DNA from: Spirosoma arboris | Lineage (GTDB): Bacteria > Bacteroidota > Bacteroidia > Cytophagales > Spirosomataceae | Assembly (NCBI RefSeq): GCF_009754945.1 | Contig: NZ_WPIN01000005.1 | Coordinates: 62,001 to 126,000, forward strand | Length of the DNA stretch: 64,000 nt | Reading direction: 5' to 3' | Shown: positions 60,943-64,000 of the stretch, piece after piece | Position numbering within the stretch: position 1 is the stretch's first letter | Layout of the letters: each line of letters begins with the position of its first letter | The notes under the pieces: generated by a model | What the model saw: only the letters and a program-made list of their open reading frames with translations | Database searches by the model: none | What the model was told of the DNA's origin: nothing | Made by a program: the position numbers and the translations under genes

Positions 60943-61374
60943 CTATACTAGCGCTACAGGCTGAAAACTCCGAATACGATCTATAAACATTTGTGCTCGC
61001 CGACGTGATATTTTCACTTGTTGTCCATCGGTCAGCTCAAGTTCACCTTCTTTCTTAACAAAAAATTTACGTACAAAACCGAGATTTACAATACAGGATT
61101 TATGTACTCGAACAAATGCCTGACCATCAAGTAAAGTTTCGTATTCTTTTAGAGTCCGCGATACCAACATTTTGGTACCATCTTTCAGAAAAAACTTAGT
61201 ATAGTTCCCGCACCCTTCCAGTCGTACAATTTCATCGACAGATACTGTACGTTTACGATCATAAAATGGAATGAGCAATTTTTGCAAACAGGTTGAATCG
61301 GCAATTTTTTCCACACTATTGTGGAAAGGCATAGACAGTGTATCAAAAATAGAGTCGTTAGCGAATGCATTCAT
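60943..61374 (-). CDS. LytTR-domain DNA-binding protein
   Basis: The protein is 143 aa with a short N-terminal region of about 40 residues and one LytTR domain: RTVSVDEIVRLEGCGNYTKF, MLVSRTLKEYETLLDGQAFV, RVHKSCIVNLGFVRKFFVKK, ELTDGQQVKISRRRAQMFID. It has no receiver, TM or signal peptide. It is similar to the protein at 60269 across the domain, so these are tandem paralogues. The 357-nt gap upstream (61375-61731) holds the pheS promoter but no other feature I can support. Confidence 0.9.
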   Translation of the reverse strand: MNAFANDSIFDTLSMPFHNSVEKIADSTCLQKLLIPFYDRKRTVSVDEIVRLEGCGNYTKFFLKDGTKMLVSRTLKEYETLLDGQAFVRVHKSCIVNLGFVRKFFVKKEGELELTDGQQVKISRRRAQMFIDRIRSFQPVALV

Positions 61375-61695
61375 AGTGGTTTGATTATGTAGTTGATTAG
61401 TTCTATTTATAGGTTGATAGTCAGTAGCTTACCAGGCCGATCCATATGCTGGATTCATTGATTACCATGTGTTCCCCATCGAATCAATCTACAAGAATCA
61501 GTCCTACTTATTAAGCTTTATCCATATAATTAGTGCCGCCCCGCTAAGTTATTAATATTCAGCATAATTCTACCGTTTACTCAACAAATAAAAAATCAAT
61601 CCTTTCAACAAGTATCGCTACCTACTTAGGCTATAAATAGCCTGCCCTGATCAGAGTCTTATCCAACACATTCGTATGCTCTTCCCAGTTTTGCC

Positions 61696-61703
61696 TACCT
61701 TTG
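61696..61703 (+). promoter_or_regulatory. Candidate -7 promoter element of pheS
   Basis: TACCTTTG matches TAnnTTTG exactly, 28 nt before the pheS start. TTCG at 61671-61674 is a weak -33 candidate at a suitable distance. Confidence 0.5.
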
Positions 61704-61731
61704 TGATAGCGAATAGCGAAACGAGTAGCGT

Positions 61732-62775
61732 ATGCTGGATAAAGTAAAAGATCTCCACGTCGAGATTGACCAATACAACATTACATCGCCGGAACAGCTG
61801 GAACAGTTTCGAATGCGATTCATCAGCCGAAAGGGTGTCATTACTGAATTGTTTGAACAGCTTAAAAGCGTTCCACAAGCCGACCGACGAGCCGTTGGCC
61901 AGGAGTTAAACGGCCTGAAAAATCTGGCTCAAGAGCGTTTTGACAGCTTTAGCCAGTTAATTGAGGAGCAACAAACAACAGCCAATAGTGCCCCTCCTGT
62001 TGATCTGACACTGCCAACAATACCCAATCTAACGGGGACTCAGCATCCACTGAGTCTGGTTCGTCAGCGGATCATTCAGATTTTTGAACGGATTGGCTTC
62101 AACGTGGCCGATGGCCCTGAAATTGAATCAGACTGGTACAACTTTGGCGCGCTCAATTTTCCCGACAATCACCCTGCCCGCGATATGCAGGATACATTTT
62201 TTGTCGAGAAAGCGACCAATGGGGAAACATCATCGGACATGTTACTGCGGACGCATACATCCAATGTACAGATTCGATTGATGGAGCGACAGAAACCTCC
62301 AATTCGTTCTATAATGCCTGGTCGGGTTTATCGGAATGAAACCATTTCGGCACGAGCGCACTGTATGTTCCACCAGGTTGAAGGCATTTATATCGATCGG
62401 AATGTAGGGTTCAAAGATTTAAAAGATACGCTCTATCATTTCGTGAAGGAGATGTTCGAGCCGGGGACGCAGATTCGCTTTCGTCCTTCGTATTTTCCGT
62501 TTACGGAGCCCAGCGCAGAAATTGACATCTCGTGTCAGATTTGTGGGGGCAAGGGTTGTAATATCTGTAAGCATTCAGGCTGGGTCGAAATTGCCGGATC
62601 GGGCATGGTTGACCCACAGGTGATTGCCAATTGTGGCATCGACCCTGAAGAATATACCGGTTTCGCTTTCGGAATGGGTATCGAGCGGATCACGCAATTA
62701 AAATACGTGGTGAACGACCTGCGACTCTACACCGAAAACGATGTGCGGTTTCTCCGTCAGTTTGAAGGACTTTAA
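61732..62775 (+). CDS. pheS: Phenylalanine-tRNA ligase alpha subunit
   Basis: The protein is 347 aa, typical for PheS. The N-terminal coiled coil (about 1-85) binds tRNA. The class II catalytic core follows: motif 1 region HPLSLVRQRIIQIFERIGFN, motif 2 MPGRVYRNETISARAHCMFH, and motif 3 GFAFGMGIERITQLKY. Between them a Cys-rich segment CQICGGKGCNICKHSGWVEI may bind zinc, as in many bacterial PheS. It joins PheT (not in the window) as an alpha2-beta2 enzyme that charges tRNA-Phe. A gap-filling inverted repeat follows. Confidence 0.97.
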   Translation: MLDKVKDLHVEIDQYNITSPEQLEQFRMRFISRKGVITELFEQLKSVPQADRRAVGQELNGLKNLAQERFDSFSQLIEEQQTTANSAPPVDLTLPTIPNLTGTQHPLSLVRQRIIQIFERIGFNVADGPEIESDWYNFGALNFPDNHPARDMQDTFFVEKATNGETSSDMLLRTHTSNVQIRLMERQKPPIRSIMPGRVYRNETISARAHCMFHQVEGIYIDRNVGFKDLKDTLYHFVKEMFEPGTQIRFRPSYFPFTEPSAEIDISCQICGGKGCNICKHSGWVEIAGSGMVDPQVIANCGIDPEEYTGFAFGMGIERITQLKYVVNDLRLYTENDVRFLRQFEGL

Positions 62776-62778
62776 ACG

Positions 62779-62870
62779 AGTTGTAAGTTGTAAAGAGTTA
62801 TAAAGTTGTAAGTGGGTTAGCCTAACTCTACAACTTACAACTTTACAACTTACAACTTTATAACTCTTTA
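62779..62870. repeat. Inverted repeat filling the pheS-xseA gap
   Basis: TAAAGAGTTATAAAGTTGTAAGT (62791-62813) is matched exactly by the reverse complement at 62848-62870. Flanking tandem copies of TTGTAAG allow other pairings across 62779-62850. It begins 3 nt after the pheS stop codon and ends 2 nt before the xseA ATG. Confidence 0.85.
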
Positions 62871-62872
62871 CC

Positions 62873-64000
62873 ATGTCGCCCATTCGCCTTTCTGATTTAG
62901 CGTTTACGCTCGAAGCCGTTGTAGACGAAGCATTCGGACAGAAAGCCGTGTGGGTAGTGGCCGAAACGAGTGACATTAAGAATTATCCAGACCGGGGTTA
63001 TTGCTTTCTGACACTCGTAGAGCGGGAATCTGCGGGACGCGAAACGCTGGCTAAACTCGATGCCTGTATCTGGCGTAGAAATTATCATACGATTAGCGCG
63101 TTTGAGCAGGCAACAGGTGTGGCCTTCGCTCGTAATATCCAGCTCTTATTACTGGTATCGGTCAGTTTCAGTCCCGTGTATGGCCTACGCCTGGAGATTC
63201 TGAAAATTGACCCATCGTATACCCTTGGCAATTTGGAGCGCGAGCGACAGGCTGTCCTTGATTCGCTTGTGCAAAATCATCCTGAATTGATCTGGGTTGA
63301 AGCAGGGCATTATATTACGGCTAATCAATTACTGGCACGACCCGTTGTTATGCAACGGCTGGCACTCATTGCGGCCCCCAATTCAGATGGCTGGCGCGAT
63401 TTCCGACACGAACTGACCCAGAATCCATTCGGCTACGATTTTGTGGTCGATGAATATCTGACTCAAGTACAGGGACAAGGTGCTGAACGTGCCATTTGTG
63501 GACAATTAGAGCGAATTCGTACCAGTGGCGTAACTTATGATGCTGTTGTGATTGTTCGGGGTGGTGGCTCGCAGTTAGATTTCGGCTCATTTGATACGTA
63601 TCTAATGGGCGAGACAGTGGCAGGTTTCAGCATTCCAATTCTAGCCGGCATCGGTCACGAACGAAACGTTAGCATCACCGATTTACTTTGCCACCAGAGC
63701 GTGAAAACGCCCACCAAAGCAGCTGCGTTCCTGATTGAACACAACCGGCAGTTTGAAGCAACCTGTTTGCAACTGCACGAACGATTGCGGGTAGTTGCCC
63801 GCGAAGCCATGCAAACAGCTCGGGAGAATCTGGATCGTGAAACTGAACGACTACGTTTTACAAGTCAAACCTATTTTCGGGAGCGCCACACTGACCTGAC
63901 AGAGAAAGCCGTGACTATCCGTCATCTAGACCCGTCTAATGTGCTCCGACGGGGTTATGCATTGGTGCTTCGTAATGGACGAATATTGACAAAAATCGAT
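62873..64000 (+). CDS. xseA: Exodeoxyribonuclease VII large subunit (3' partial)
   Basis: The reading frame runs from ATG at 62873 (MSPIRLSDLAFTLEAVVDEA) to the end of the window, 376 complete codons without a stop. It has the OB-fold N-terminal domain (VWVVAETSDIKNYPDRGYCF), the catalytic-domain motifs VRGGGSQLDFGSFDTYLMGE and ILAGIGHERNVSITDLLCHQ, VKTPTKAAAFLI, a coiled-coil region after about residue 285, and the start of the C-terminal NVLRRGYALVLRNGRILTKI repeat. ExoVII degrades single-stranded DNA from both ends with XseB. The N-terminal OB domain differs from the usual wording (TSDIKNY for SNFRxH), but the core is clear. The stop is probably a short way beyond the window. Confidence 0.95.
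   Translation, partial: MSPIRLSDLAFTLEAVVDEAFGQKAVWVVAETSDIKNYPDRGYCFLTLVERESAGRETLAKLDACIWRRNYHTISAFEQATGVAFARNIQLLLLVSVSFSPVYGLRLEILKIDPSYTLGNLERERQAVLDSLVQNHPELIWVEAGHYITANQLLARPVVMQRLALIAAPNSDGWRDFRHELTQNPFGYDFVVDEYLTQVQGQGAERAICGQLERIRTSGVTYDAVVIVRGGGSQLDFGSFDTYLMGETVAGFSIPILAGIGHERNVSITDLLCHQSVKTPTKAAAFLIEHNRQFEATCLQLHERLRVVAREAMQTARENLDRETERLRFTSQTYFRERHTDLTEKAVTIRHLDPSNVLRRGYALVLRNGRILTKID

Overview
The window looks like a chromosomal segment of a Cytophagales bacterium, most like Spirosoma or a close relative. The grounds are: start codons without Shine-Dalgarno sequences, several close matches to the Bacteroidota -7 promoter element TAnnTTTG, and family content typical of that group (DUF4856/imelysin/HTTM/TonB-receptor iron operon, DUF1080, DUF1343/NamZ, ThuA/PVC dehydrogenase, LytTR-only regulators, MacB/FtsX permeases with an N-terminal prefix domain). 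This assignment is inference; no rRNA or tRNA gene is present to confirm it.

Layout. 0-3.2 kb: the end of a serine hydrolase, a DUF1080 protein, an intergenic stretch with three hairpins and a decayed permease 3' end, and a DHFR-like reductase. 3.3-20.8 kb: a PadR regulator behind twin TGTCC(G)/(C)GGACA palindromes, then six full-length paralogous FtsX/MacB permeases in tandem (one small exported protein between the fifth and sixth) and no ATPase gene. 20.5-24.3 kb: the 5' and 3' ends of a seventh permease survive as remnants, and between them sits an AT-rich gene for an LRR-Roc-COR-TIR protein, a candidate immunity sensor. This is the most striking locus in the window.

24.4-35.3 kb: a NamZ-like exo-muramidase, a tricorn-like S41 protease, and two AraC regulator/aldo-keto reductase pairs either side of a CPA1 Na+/H+ antiporter. 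35.5-43.5 kb: a NarL-type response regulator, then a probable iron-uptake operon (DUF4856, imelysin-like, HTTM, TonB receptor), a small protein and ferritin. 43.5-46.5 kb: a minus-strand operon of an unknown protein, a MoxR AAA ATPase and a metallopeptidase-like/VWA protein. 46.7-48.9 kb: a SpoU methyltransferase, a histone H1-like basic protein and a histidine kinase.

49-56 kb: a sugar-oxidation operon (sugar epimerase/isomerase, Gfo/Idh oxidoreductase, and a ThuA-PVC dehydrogenase-CARDB-azurin fusion lipoprotein) with a divergent AraC regulator. 56-64 kb: alpha/beta hydrolase, DinB-like protein, radA, an outer-membrane barrel protein, two LytTR regulators, pheS and the 5' part of xseA.

A second theme is a set of long inverted repeats. 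Several fill the gap between co-directional genes from stop codon to start codon, their 3' arm ending 0-4 nt before the next start. Two of them (6436-6509 and 53981-54055) are copies of one element, and in the second copy one arm encodes the C-terminus of a protein.
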